Assembly (NCBI RefSeq): GCF_002723915.1
Contig: NZ_BEWL01000012.1
Span: 1 to 64,000 of the forward strand
DNA length: 64,000 nucleotides
Direction: 5' to 3'
Source: Gluconobacter albidus
GTDB taxonomy: Bacteria > Pseudomonadota > Alphaproteobacteria > Acetobacterales > Acetobacteraceae
Shown: piece after piece, positions 21,006-32,369 of the stretch
Layout of the letters: every line of letters starts with the position of its first letter
Position numbering within the stretch: position 1 is the first letter of the stretch
Position numbers and translations under genes: made by a program
Notes under the pieces: model-generated
Told to the model about the DNA's origin: nothing
Seen by the model: only the letters and a program-made list of their open reading frames with translations
Databases searched by the model: none

Positions 21006-22037
21006 ATGCAGGTGACGCCCAAGCAAGGTATAAGAACGGCGAGTGGCGTTGATACAGCGCGCCCTGAAATGGCGTCAGGTTCTGATGCCTCGTCTTCCCG
21101 CCTGGAGCGCACCAGTTCAAAAAACCTGCAGACCACTCTCGCACAGCCGATTCACTGTCAGGGGATCGCCCTGCACAGTGGTGTCACGGTCAACCTTCTT
21201 CTTTCTCCTGCTTCCGCCAATACGGGGATCAGGTTCCAGCGTTCGGATAAGGAGGGCTCACCCTCTTTCCCCGCGACCTATGACCATATTGTGGATACAC
21301 GCCTTTCAACGGTTGTCGCGTGTCAAAACGACCCGTCCCTCCGCGTCGCCACGATCGAACACCTGATGGCAGCCCTCAATGCCTGCGAGATCGACAATAT
21401 CCTGATCACGGTCAGCGGACCGGAACTGCCGGTTCTCGACGGGGCTTCTGACGCCTTCGCGTTCCTGATCCAGTGCGCTGGCCGCAAAATCCTCGATACA
21501 CCCCGCCAGGTCATCGAAATCCTGCGCAATGTCCGCGTCGAAGGCGAAGACGGCGCTTTTGCCGAACTGCGTCCCGCACAGCGTGGACTTTCACTGGCCA
21601 TCTCCCTGAGTTTTGCGGCTCAGGCCATTGGAAACCAGCGTTACGCCATGCAGCTTAACGAGCAACGCTTCATGGAAGAGGTCGCTTTCTGCCGGACATT
21701 CGTCAATCGTCAGGATATCGAATATCTTCAGAGTATCGGTCTGGCGCGCGGGGGATCACTGGAGAATGCCGTCGTCGTGGATGGAGAAAATATTCTCAAT
21801 CCCGCAGGGCTGAAAATTGAGCGCGAGTTCGCCCGTCACAAATTACTCGACGCTATTGGCGACCTCTATTGTGCCGGGCACCGGATGCAGGCGGGTTTTA
21901 TTGGCCATAAATCCGGCCATACACTCAACAACCGACTCCTGCGCACCGTTTTTTCGGACGCTGCCAACTGGCGCTTCGTCTCCACGGCCCCTGCCCGATC
22001 CGTTACAAAAGCCCTGCGCACACGCGTTGCCGCCTGA
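21006..22037 (+). CDS. lpxC: UDP-3-O-acyl-N-acetylglucosamine deacetylase LpxC
   Basis: LpxC is the zinc-dependent deacetylase that commits UDP-sugar to lipid A synthesis. Zinc ligands are H119 (in EHLMAAL) and H278 and D282 (in HKLLDAIGD). The general acid/base histidine H305 lies in GHTLNN. The 343-residue protein has an N-terminal extension of about 40 polar residues before the usual start (TTLAQPIHCQGIALHSG). ATG 21006 has a GGAGG-like ribosome-binding site (cggaggcttt). Its place after ftsZ matches other alphaproteobacterial clusters. Confidence 0.95.
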   Translation: MQVTPKQGIRTASGVDTARPEMASGSDASSSRLERTSSKNLQTTLAQPIHCQGIALHSGVTVNLLLSPASANTGIRFQRSDKEGSPSFPATYDHIVDTRLSTVVACQNDPSLRVATIEHLMAALNACEIDNILITVSGPELPVLDGASDAFAFLIQCAGRKILDTPRQVIEILRNVRVEGEDGAFAELRPAQRGLSLAISLSFAAQAIGNQRYAMQLNEQRFMEEVAFCRTFVNRQDIEYLQSIGLARGGSLENAVVVDGENILNPAGLKIEREFARHKLLDAIGDLYCAGHRMQAGFIGHKSGHTLNNRLLRTVFSDAANWRFVSTAPARSVTKALRTRVAA

Positions 22038-22105
22038 GACACATGGCAGGTCTTTCGTCAGCGCATTCCCGTGATATAAGACGGGCTTCCACGGGAAGAG
22101 CAGGT

Positions 22106-23005
22106 ATGACAAGCAGCACTCAGCGTCATTTTGAAGCATCGGTCACGAATGATGGTTTCATTCTGAGAGCTGCGGCTGTCAGCGGGCTTCTGCTGCTGTC
22201 CGGCTGCTCCATGTTTTCGCATCAGCACGAAAAACCCGCGATTCCAAAAACCGCTGACGCCGAGACCCTGTACAATTACGGAATCGACGCGCTGCATACC
22301 GGCCATTACGAACTGGCTGGCGGCGAATTCGAACTGCTTCAGCAGAATTATCCCTATTCCGGCTTCACAGGAAACGCGGAGCTGATGGAGGGATATTCCT
22401 ATTACCTTCAGGGCGAATACGCACTTTCGGTCCAGCAGCTCGAACGTTACCTCCAGCTGCACCCGACCAGTCCGGACGCTGCCTACGCCTTCTATCTGCG
22501 GGCACTCTGCTATTACGAACAGATCGCCAATGTCGAACGTGACCAGCAGGGTACGGTTGAAGCACTGGACGCGCTGGAAGAAGTCATCACCCGCTTCCCC
22601 CAGACCTCCTACGCCCGCGACGCCCAGCTGAAGATCGACCTGTGTCGTGACCATCTGGCAGGCAAGGAAATGCTGGTGGGCCGGTGGTATCAGCAGCAGC
22701 GCAACTACGAAGCCGCCATGACACGTTATCAGCGCGTCGTGCAGGATTATCAGACAACCAACCACGTCGCCGAAGCTCTCGAGCGTCTTGTGGAAGTCTA
22801 TCTGTCCCTCGGGCTCAAGGATCAGGCCCGCCAGACGGCCGCCGTTCTCGGCTACAACTATCCCGACAACCAGTGGTATCGTTATGCCTATAATGATCTT
22901 CGGGACAACAAGCTGCTCAATGGCGACCTCAAAAAACCAGTCGTCCGTCCGGGGCAGCCTGACCATCGTGGATTTTTCTCCCGGATGTGGCACAGCGTCT
23001 TCTGA
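22106..23005 (+). CDS. bamD: outer-membrane assembly lipoprotein BamD
   Basis: BamD is an essential lipoprotein of the beta-barrel assembly machine. A lipoprotein signal with lipobox LLSGC places the acylated cysteine at residue 34. TPR repeats fill the rest, including LYNYGIDAL, YPYSGFTGNAEL and YAFYLRALCYYEQI, the classic BamD pattern. ATG 22106 is preferred because it follows a ggaagagcagg ribosome-binding site and leaves a normal signal peptide; an upstream start at 22043 would add about 20 residues. Confidence 0.92.
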   Translation: MTSSTQRHFEASVTNDGFILRAAAVSGLLLLSGCSMFSHQHEKPAIPKTADAETLYNYGIDALHTGHYELAGGEFELLQQNYPYSGFTGNAELMEGYSYYLQGEYALSVQQLERYLQLHPTSPDAAYAFYLRALCYYEQIANVERDQQGTVEALDALEEVITRFPQTSYARDAQLKIDLCRDHLAGKEMLVGRWYQQQRNYEAAMTRYQRVVQDYQTTNHVAEALERLVEVYLSLGLKDQARQTAAVLGYNYPDNQWYRYAYNDLRDNKLLNGDLKKPVVRPGQPDHRGFFSRMWHSVF

Positions 23006-23050
23006 TACCAGCCCTTTGAAACAGGGCACTACACTCCCAACATTGCTGTC

Positions 23051-26820
<3,770 letters not shown>

Positions 26821-26850
26821 TAGAACTGCAAAATCAAAACCGTGAGAAAG

Positions 26851-26881
26851 TTGGTAATATTTCACTTTTTCAGGGTATAAC
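26851..26881 (+). promoter_or_regulatory. tentative promoter after ligA
   Basis: TATAAC (26876-26881) is a good -10 box and TTGGTA (26851-26856) a possible -35, but the 19 bp spacing is long. The ATG of the next gene is only 9 bases after the -10 box, so the transcript would be almost leaderless. The call is weak. Confidence 0.3.
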
Positions 26882-26890
26882 GCCTCCCGC

Positions 26891-28240
26891 ATGTCAGTCT
26901 CCCCTTCTTCCCAGCATCAGATCGTTCTCCTCCTGCTGGGCTTCGCCGCCACGGTCGCGCTGATTGGCGTCTCCGTCCTGATCTCACTCTCCGAGATCTC
27001 CTTTGCCGCGGCCCGCGATGTGCGTCTTCGTTCCCGAGCCGAAGCGGGAGACCCTCGCGCTGTCGCGTTTCTCAAGCTGCGGCGCAACAGTGGTCAGGTC
27101 ATTACGGTCCTTCAGATCTGTCTGAATGCTGTGGGTGTTCTGGGCGGTATCATCAGCGAATCCATGCTGAGCGACCCGATCGCGGCGGGCTTTCTCGCCA
27201 TGGGAACAGGCCCGGCGTTAGCCAGCAAGCTGGGTTCGGCCTGTTCCTTTATCCTGATCACGGGCCTTTTCGTCCTGTTTGCGGATCTTCTGCCCAAGCG
27301 GATCGCCATGAACGCGCCAGACCGGATCGCGCTCAAGGTTGGCTGGTTTCCTGCCGTCGCCCTGAAAATTCTCTACCCGGCCGTCCTCGTCTTCTCGAAG
27401 ATATCCGACTGGCTGCTCAAGCTCCTCAAGATCCCGGCCGCCGCAACCGTCGAGCCCGTAACGCCTGAAGACCTGCGGGCCATTCTTGCGGCCGGAACAG
27501 CCTCCGGTGTGCTGCTAGAAGAAGAGCACCAGATGATCCAGAACGTGCTCGGCCTTCAGGACCGCGCGGTCACGTCCGCCATGACGCCGCGCGACGAAAT
27601 CGTTTTTCTGGACGTGCAGGAAAGCCCGGAAAGCCAGCGCGACAAGGTGCGGGTTCGTCCCTATTCGCGCTACCCGCTCTGCGACGGCGGCCTCGACAAG
27701 GTCATAGGCTCCATCCGCGCGGAAGACGTTCTGGTTGCCGTGGTTGACGAACCCCAGCCCAAAAGCACCGGCTTAGCTCCCATCGCCAGCCAGATCTTCC
27801 GCATGCGGCGCGACGTTTTGTCGCTGCCTGACACCCTGAACCTGTGGGAAACCCTTGCCCAGTTCGAGGCGCATTCGGCAGGCTTTGCCCTGATCGTCAA
27901 CGAATACGGTCTTGTGGTCGGTCTCATCACCTACAAGGACATCATGGGCGCCCTGATGGACGGTCTGGTGAGCCCGTTCGAAGAACAGGCCATCGTCCGC
28001 CGCGATGACAAATCCTGGCTGATTGATGGCGCAGCTCCCATCGGCGATGTCATCCGCGAACTGGACATCCCCATGTTCGACGATGCCCAGAACTTCGATA
28101 CGGTCGGAGGCTTTGTCATGAACCGCCTGCGCCGCATGGCGCGCAAGGCGGACAGCGTGCAATCCTCAGGCTTCCGGTTTGAAGTGGTTGACGTGGAAGG
28201 CTTCAGAATCAACCAGTTGCTGGTGACACGCCTGAACTGA
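26891..28240 (+). CDS. CNNM/CorC-type membrane protein (DUF21 + CBS pair + transporter-associated domain)
   Basis: The N-terminal 200 residues hold about four hydrophobic segments with the small-residue SLSEISFAAAR motif of the CNNM/DUF21 domain. Two CBS domains follow (with VTSAMTPRDEIVFLD and YGLVVGLITYKDIMGAL), and then a CorC_HlyC domain (about 360-449). Homologues are linked to Mg2+/Co2+ efflux, and older annotations call them hemolysins; the substrate here is not known. Length is 449 residues. It is separated from ligA by 70 bases and may have its own promoter. Confidence 0.88.
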   Translation: MSVSPSSQHQIVLLLLGFAATVALIGVSVLISLSEISFAAARDVRLRSRAEAGDPRAVAFLKLRRNSGQVITVLQICLNAVGVLGGIISESMLSDPIAAGFLAMGTGPALASKLGSACSFILITGLFVLFADLLPKRIAMNAPDRIALKVGWFPAVALKILYPAVLVFSKISDWLLKLLKIPAAATVEPVTPEDLRAILAAGTASGVLLEEEHQMIQNVLGLQDRAVTSAMTPRDEIVFLDVQESPESQRDKVRVRPYSRYPLCDGGLDKVIGSIRAEDVLVAVVDEPQPKSTGLAPIASQIFRMRRDVLSLPDTLNLWETLAQFEAHSAGFALIVNEYGLVVGLITYKDIMGALMDGLVSPFEEQAIVRRDDKSWLIDGAAPIGDVIRELDIPMFDDAQNFDTVGGFVMNRLRRMARKADSVQSSGFRFEVVDVEGFRINQLLVTRLN

Positions 28241-28276
28241 CTTCCTCTCCCGGACGCAGGCTGCTTAGATCATCGC

Positions 28277-28849
28277 ATGATCGATCTCAGCCACTCCGCT
28301 CTCATCCTCGTCGATATCCAGAATGACTTCCTGCCCGGCGGCGCACTGGCCGTCCCGGACGGGGACAGGATCCTGGAAGCCGTCAATGCCCTTGCCAGGC
28401 GTCCATTCAGGGCTGTGATCGCCACACAGGACTGGCACCTACCCCATCACTGTTCCTTCGATGCTCAGGGTGGCCCCTGGCCAGCTCACTGTGTTGCAGG
28501 CGCCAATGGGGCTGATTTTCCCAAGACACTCAGATCCGGGCCCATAACGCACATCATACGTAAGGGTGTTCTGCAGGAGCGGGACAGCTATTCCGGGTTT
28601 CTCGACAATGATCGTGCAACTTCAACGGGGCTCGACGGGTTACTGAAAGGCCTTGGCATAAACCATGTGGTCATCTGCGGGCTGGCGCTGGATTACTGCG
28701 TCATGGCCACGGCGCTGGATGCGGTGGGTTGCGGCTATCAGACGGACGTTATTCCCGAAGCCTGTCGGGGGATTGCCGCTGATCCAAAGGCTACTCTGGA
28801 AACACTTGAAAAACAGGGCGTTCGGTTGAAAAGCGTGAATGCCTTCTGA
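28277..28849 (+). CDS. pncA: nicotinamidase (isochorismatase-fold amidohydrolase)
   Basis: PncA hydrolyses nicotinamide to nicotinate in NAD salvage. The catalytic triad is visible: D13 in DIQNDF, K96 in IIRKGV and C141 in ALDYCV. The metal-binding DWH (52-54) and the family loop FLPGGALAV are present. Length is 190 residues, slightly short but complete. It lies downstream of the CNNM gene, 36 bases apart. Confidence 0.93.
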   Translation: MIDLSHSALILVDIQNDFLPGGALAVPDGDRILEAVNALARRPFRAVIATQDWHLPHHCSFDAQGGPWPAHCVAGANGADFPKTLRSGPITHIIRKGVLQERDSYSGFLDNDRATSTGLDGLLKGLGINHVVICGLALDYCVMATALDAVGCGYQTDVIPEACRGIAADPKATLETLEKQGVRLKSVNAF

Positions 28850-28854
28850 AGGTC

Positions 28855-29271
28855 ATGATCATGAACATAACCAGACTGATTCCTGCCCTACTTGCATGTG
28901 CAGCATTCCAGGCCGCCTCGGCGGCGACACCTCCGACAACGGCGGATCTGGCTAACATGCAGGGGTTTCGACAGGCCTATCAGGCTATGGTGACACTGCC
29001 ATCATGGGTGATGACGGCACATGCGACATCCGTGCCGGTCAGCGATCTCAGCATTGGAGGCAAGTCCTATCTTCTGGGACATATGTGCCGTCAGCATGAC
29101 TGCGCGGCAGAGCAGCTTGAGGTTGTTTTCGCGAAAGACCATTCAGCAGCCTGGGGGCTGTTGAGCATCAAACGGAATGGGCCATTGAAACAGGATTTCT
29201 TAGGCGAACCCGATGCAGAGATGCAGAAGATTCTTCTCAAAGCCTATCAGGATAATAATCCAGCAGACTGA
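28855..29271 (+). CDS. Ivy-type inhibitor of vertebrate lysozyme, periplasmic
   Basis: A signal peptide (about residues 1-23) is followed by a domain with the Ivy hallmark loop C-x-x-H-D-C, here CRQHDC at 78-83. The downstream VVFAKDHSAAWGLL strand and the FLGEPDAEM segment also fit the family. Ivy proteins block C-type lysozyme by inserting this disulfide-closed loop into the active site and can restrain lytic transglycosylases. The protein has 138 residues. The start could be ATG 28855 or 28861. It is the last chromosomal gene before the prophage junction. Confidence 0.82.
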   Translation: MIMNITRLIPALLACAAFQAASAATPPTTADLANMQGFRQAYQAMVTLPSWVMTAHATSVPVSDLSIGGKSYLLGHMCRQHDCAAEQLEVVFAKDHSAAWGLLSIKRNGPLKQDFLGEPDAEMQKILLKAYQDNNPAD

Positions 29272-29313
29272 ATTTAAAGGAGAATGGAGCGCCAGCCGTT
29301 TTTTTGGAATGGC

Positions 29314-29358
29314 TGGTGCGCCCTGATGGATTCGAACCATCGACCCACAGCTTAGAAG
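29314..29358 (-). other. attL: 3' half of tRNA-Arg(UCU), prophage/chromosome junction
   Basis: On the minus strand the sequence reads as a tRNA from its anticodon loop to CCA. It contains loop CTTCTAA (anticodon TCT), 3' anticodon strand GCTGT, a 5-base variable loop, a T arm with perfect stems GATGG/CCATC, acceptor strand AGGGCGC, discriminator A and an encoded CCA (29314-29316). The 5' anticodon strand should be ACAGC, but the sequence there is CACTC and no D arm follows. The tRNA is therefore cut at the anticodon loop. The 8-mer CTTAGAAG (29351-29358) recurs inverted at 29424-29431. A perfect 9-bp hairpin lies at 29369-29390. Confidence 0.88.
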
Positions 29359-30216
29359 GAGTGCGGTTTTCCTTATTTTTCAATAAGGAAGTTTGCAGAA
29401 CGATGCTAACTTTAGTTGATGTACTTCTAAGTTTTGCAAACTGCAAACCTCAGCGAAATAACGCTAAAGATTGCGGAAACCATCAATGCAATAGGAATTG
29501 ATGCGCTCAAAAACCCATCACCTATCGCAAAAGACCGCTACGATCTTAATTCCCTAAGCCGGAGTACAAATAGCTGCTTTAGAAGCATATAAGTTAATAA
29601 AAAACAAACTCTGTCTGTTTGTTCCTAAAATCTAAGAATCGTTTTTCTTCTTACATTTTCACAAAACCCATTTTGGTCACGGGAAGCGAACTGATTATCG
29701 CATCCAAAAAAAATATTTATCTTGAAAAAAACATGCGCCTGTGTATGATTTTGCTATCATGCTGTAGCCACGCCCACTCAATAAACTTGAGATAGTGATT
29801 TTCTTTTTTAATTATTGAAAAAGCTAACAATCATGCATTTCCCGTGCGCAGTATGCGCACTACAGCATGCAAGTTCTTTTTGCATTAATCGCAAAAAAGT
29901 GAGATTGCCCCCCTTAACATTCTCTGCATAAAGCGGGTTATATAAGACGCGGCTTGAGAACACCCGAAGGTTCTCCGGTAGATTTTGGTCTGCGAGAAAC
30001 GATTTGGGGCAAGTTAGCGTTAGGTATGTATGAATTATGAGAACATTCGGATCCTGTCCTGTTCGACACAGCAAGACTGAAAGGGAGAGAAGCTTAGTGA
30101 GCAGTTGGTAACGTTCATAACGTTATGAGAAACGTCTTCCGACGAAGACGATCCGTCTCCTATTGCATTCACTCAACTCTCCTCATCAAGCCTTGCGAAG
30201 AAAAGGTCACCCTCCC
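29359..30216. other. AT-rich, gene-poor attL-proximal stretch with inverted repeats
   Basis: No convincing gene is seen here; base composition is clearly more AT-rich than the rest. A 10-bp inverted pair CATGCTGTAG (29758-29767) and CTACAGCATG (29860-29869) encloses a perfect hairpin GTGCGC-agtat-GCGCAC (29844-29860). Another stem lies at 29876-29899. Two AACGTT copies lie at 30110-30115 and 30119-30124, and a perfect CGTCTTC/GAAGACG hairpin at 30133-30150. These could be integrase arm or operator sites, or a structured RNA; no family is recognised. Confidence 0.5.
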
Positions 30217-30498
30217 ATGACACGTCACGCTCCAATCCTCACCCCAGTCGCCGTATCTCCAGCCAAAGCACGTCTGCAAGCTACGTTGTTCGGCAATGAG
30301 AATAACGAGAAGCTCCGGAATATTAAGTTCTATGTAGGTAGCGGCAAAAAAATTAGTCCTGATATTCTGGCGGATGCTGTAGCGCAGTTTATAGAAAATC
30401 GCCGCAATAAAGCTAACGGTACAGTTGTGCACTCTAGCTATCCCTACCCTCGCGAAGGGTACAAAGGCTCCGTAAAGGATTATTTCAGCAAGCTATAA
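30217..30498 (+). CDS. small prophage accessory protein, unknown function
   Basis: This 93-residue frame begins at ATG 30217 (a TTG at 30163 would extend it). It is basic, soluble and without a signal peptide or membrane segment. The C-terminal half has an AVAQFIENRRNK helix and a Tyr/Pro-rich stretch. It is closely followed by a strong terminator, which supports a real, separately transcribed unit. No family is recognised. Confidence 0.55.
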   Translation: MTRHAPILTPVAVSPAKARLQATLFGNENNEKLRNIKFYVGSGKKISPDILADAVAQFIENRRNKANGTVVHSSYPYPREGYKGSVKDYFSKL

Positions 30499-30515
30499 AT
30501 CCTGTTGAAAATCCG

Positions 30516-30549
30516 AAAAGGCCCTAGTATGCCTAGGGCCTTTTTTTTT
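30516..30549 (+). terminator. Rho-independent terminator
   Basis: AAGGCCCTAG pairs perfectly with CTAGGGCCTT around loop TATGC, followed by nine Ts. It ends the transcription unit of the 93-residue accessory gene. Confidence 0.92.
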
Positions 30550-30574
30550 ACCAAATGATTAAGGCCCACTTAAA

Positions 30575-31246
30575 ATGCCGATCAGGAATGTACTCCAATT
30601 TTTTCATGGAGAAGAACGTCCTTTTTTTGTTGATGTTCCGGATATTGCAAAGCACATTCTGAGTTACGTTTCTCATCACTCGATATTTTATGTTGAGCAC
30701 GAAGAAACAGAAGAACCTGTGCCGCTCGAAGGCATGCTTGAGCAACAGGAAATTACCACCGGCTTTGCCCAAGAACCGACGATAGCCGATTATATCCATC
30801 TAAAGAAGGATGCCTTGGATCCCCAACGACGGGTGATCTGCGCTAAAGAGCTTCTCCATATTCTTGATCCTAGCACTTGCAGAACATCAGACCCTAAGGG
30901 GCTAGACCAGCTTATTGAGGATATGGGGTCCTCTTTCGATGTTTTTACAGACACAAGCGCCCCTTCGGCACAAGATGTCGGAAACCTCATTCTTGCGTCG
31001 TCAATTTTCATTTCCAATGATATGCGGCAGCGCGCACTAGAGGCTATCAATGCCGGCAAGCTGACAATGGAAGCATTTGCTGCAACCTTAGAAGTTCCTT
31101 TGGGAGTTGTAAGGGTTGTCCTTAGAGAAGATTGGCCCAAAAAACTTAATGAACAAATGATATCTCTCCAAAGAGAACTCGATAAGGAAGGTGATGAAGA
31201 AGAAGAAAAATACCATCGCGAGATGGAAGAGTACAAAACTTCATAG
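30575..31246 (+). CDS. prophage accessory protein, unknown function
   Basis: This 223-residue soluble, acidic protein lies near attL. There is no signal peptide or membrane helix. The C-terminal third is predicted helical and very acidic, with runs of Glu and Asp just before the end. Composition is more AT-rich than the late genes, as for many phage accessory genes. It is convergent with the minus-strand late block. Its location is typical for defence or conversion genes, but no known motif supports such a role. Start ATG 30575 has no strong ribosome-binding site; ATG 30587 is an alternative. Confidence 0.6.
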   Translation: MPIRNVLQFFHGEERPFFVDVPDIAKHILSYVSHHSIFYVEHEETEEPVPLEGMLEQQEITTGFAQEPTIADYIHLKKDALDPQRRVICAKELLHILDPSTCRTSDPKGLDQLIEDMGSSFDVFTDTSAPSAQDVGNLILASSIFISNDMRQRALEAINAGKLTMEAFAATLEVPLGVVRVVLREDWPKKLNEQMISLQRELDKEGDEEEEKYHREMEEYKTS

Positions 31247-31282
31247 TAGTCTGCTGTCATTCTATATGACACGCAAACGTAC

Positions 31283-31714
31283 TTAATGAATATTTCTGTA
31301 TGCGCATACTAGTTGCTCCAAGATAAGGGCACACTGCGCTGAGACTTTCATTCTTGCTCGCCCCTCTGACACATCTGGGTAGATCATGCGCGCGATCGCC
31401 GAAAAGGACATTTCGCGCGCCAGCATCATTTCCAGACGGAGATGAGCACAAAGGCCGAGCTGATCCCTGATCTGCGATATTCTGGCGGAACAACGTCCCC
31501 GGCCGAGCATCCAGGTATGGACGTCGCCCTTCTCTCTTTCCCAGTCGTCAGGGCGATCATCGACGACACCAGTATTGGCGAAGATGTATTCCCGATACCA
31601 TCGGTTTGCGGCAGCGATCTCTTCATCGCCGATATCCTGCGCATCATACAGCGATTGGAGAGTGTGGAGCTGGACTGCGATTAAAGGATGACCCGCCTTT
31701 ACGGCTTCAGACAT
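31283..31714 (-). CDS. phage protein with possible HTH, unknown function
   Basis: From ATG 31714 this gives 143 residues, helical throughout. The stretch AREMSFSAIARMIYPDVSEG (about 101-120) could form a helix-turn-helix. ATG 31714 is preferred over an in-frame ATG near 31816 because it overlaps the stop of the upstream gene by 8 bases, suggesting coupling. A perfect 12-bp palindrome GTATGCGCATAC lies in its 3' end (31298-31309). It sits at the promoter-distal end of the late block, where regulators or small accessory proteins are common. Confidence 0.6.
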   Translation of the reverse strand: MSEAVKAGHPLIAVQLHTLQSLYDAQDIGDEEIAAANRWYREYIFANTGVVDDRPDDWEREKGDVHTWMLGRGRCSARISQIRDQLGLCAHLRLEMMLAREMSFSAIARMIYPDVSEGRARMKVSAQCALILEQLVCAYRNIH

Positions 31715-31961
31715 CTGGTAGACCCTCCAATGGATATGGCGGCGCACCTTCAGGCCAAATAGCTCGCCAGCTGATGGGATGACCCCGACGCAGCGCATCT
31801 TCCCCAGACTCGACACGGACAGCAGAAATTTCCGGGATATCTCGTCGCATGCTTGCAGCCCGCTCTTTCCTCGGCCGACCGGAATGCCGCTTTGAACGAC
31901 GCCTTACAGGAGGCGCTGCCGCTAACTGCACCGCCAGATCCAGCGCAGATACTCTTGCCAT
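31707..31961 (-). CDS. small basic protein with AT-hook-like core
   Basis: The 84-residue frame begins at ATG 31961. An Arg-rich segment contains SGRPRKE, the Gly-Arg-Pro core of AT-hook DNA-binding peptides. The C-terminal half is Pro/Trp-rich. Its stop overlaps the start of the 143-residue gene, so the two are probably translated together. It might be DNA-binding; this is inference from the short motif only. Confidence 0.5.
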   Translation of the reverse strand: MARVSALDLAVQLAAAPPVRRRSKRHSGRPRKERAASMRRDIPEISAVRVESGEDALRRGHPISWRAIWPEGAPPYPLEGLPDV

Positions 31962-31979
31962 TGACTTAGCCCTTTTTTC

Positions 31980-32321
31980 TTAGTCCAGGATGACTGCCTT
32001 AGGCGGCTCGCCTGCTTTGGGATGGGTCGACGCTGCATCGAGGCCCAGCTTGGCCGCCTCGATCGTGCGGCTGGCCTCGGCCGGGATCATCAGGGCCTTG
32101 GCATCGGGCTGATAGGCGTTGGTGTTCCAGCCCTTCGACTGGGCCAGCGACGCGACCACCTTGTAGAGCAGCGCCAGCCTGCTGCCGGCCGCGGGCGGTT
32201 TCCAGAAGCGCATGGCCAGCGCGGCCGCCGCGATCAGGAAGGTGAGGATCGAGACAATGTCCCCCGCATACCGCGCAGGCAGGTACGGCAGGACCGTCTG
32301 GAACAGGGTTGTCCAGTCCAT
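31980..32321 (-). CDS. small membrane protein, possible holin
   Basis: This 113-residue protein has a short N terminus, one clear membrane helix (about residues 21-40: DIVSILTFLIAAAALAMRFW) and a soluble, Ala/Lys-rich C terminus. A single helix and small size in the late block fit a holin-like or spanin-like lysis partner of the lysozyme at 35851-36354, but the sequence alone does not prove it. ATG 32321 is preceded by a ggaaaa element. Confidence 0.55.
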   Translation of the reverse strand: MDWTTLFQTVLPYLPARYAGDIVSILTFLIAAAALAMRFWKPPAAGSRLALLYKVVASLAQSKGWNTNAYQPDAKALMIPAEASRTIEAAKLGLDAASTHPKAGEPPKAVILD

Positions 32322-32369
32322 TTCAGTTTTCCATTTCTCAGGAGAAGTGCGGTTTGATGGCAGCCTATT

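Noticed and set aside
29304-29501. Plus-strand frame containing RPDGFEPSTHS
   Set aside because: This string is the well-known false translation of a tRNA 3' half read on the wrong strand; here it covers the attL tRNA fragment.
29758-29899. Retron-like msr/msd RNA
   Set aside because: The long inverted pair and inner hairpin suggested it, but there is no reverse transcriptase gene nearby.
29808-30074. 88-residue minus-strand frame near attL
   Set aside because: It crosses several hairpins, has no ribosome-binding site and no protein-like pattern.
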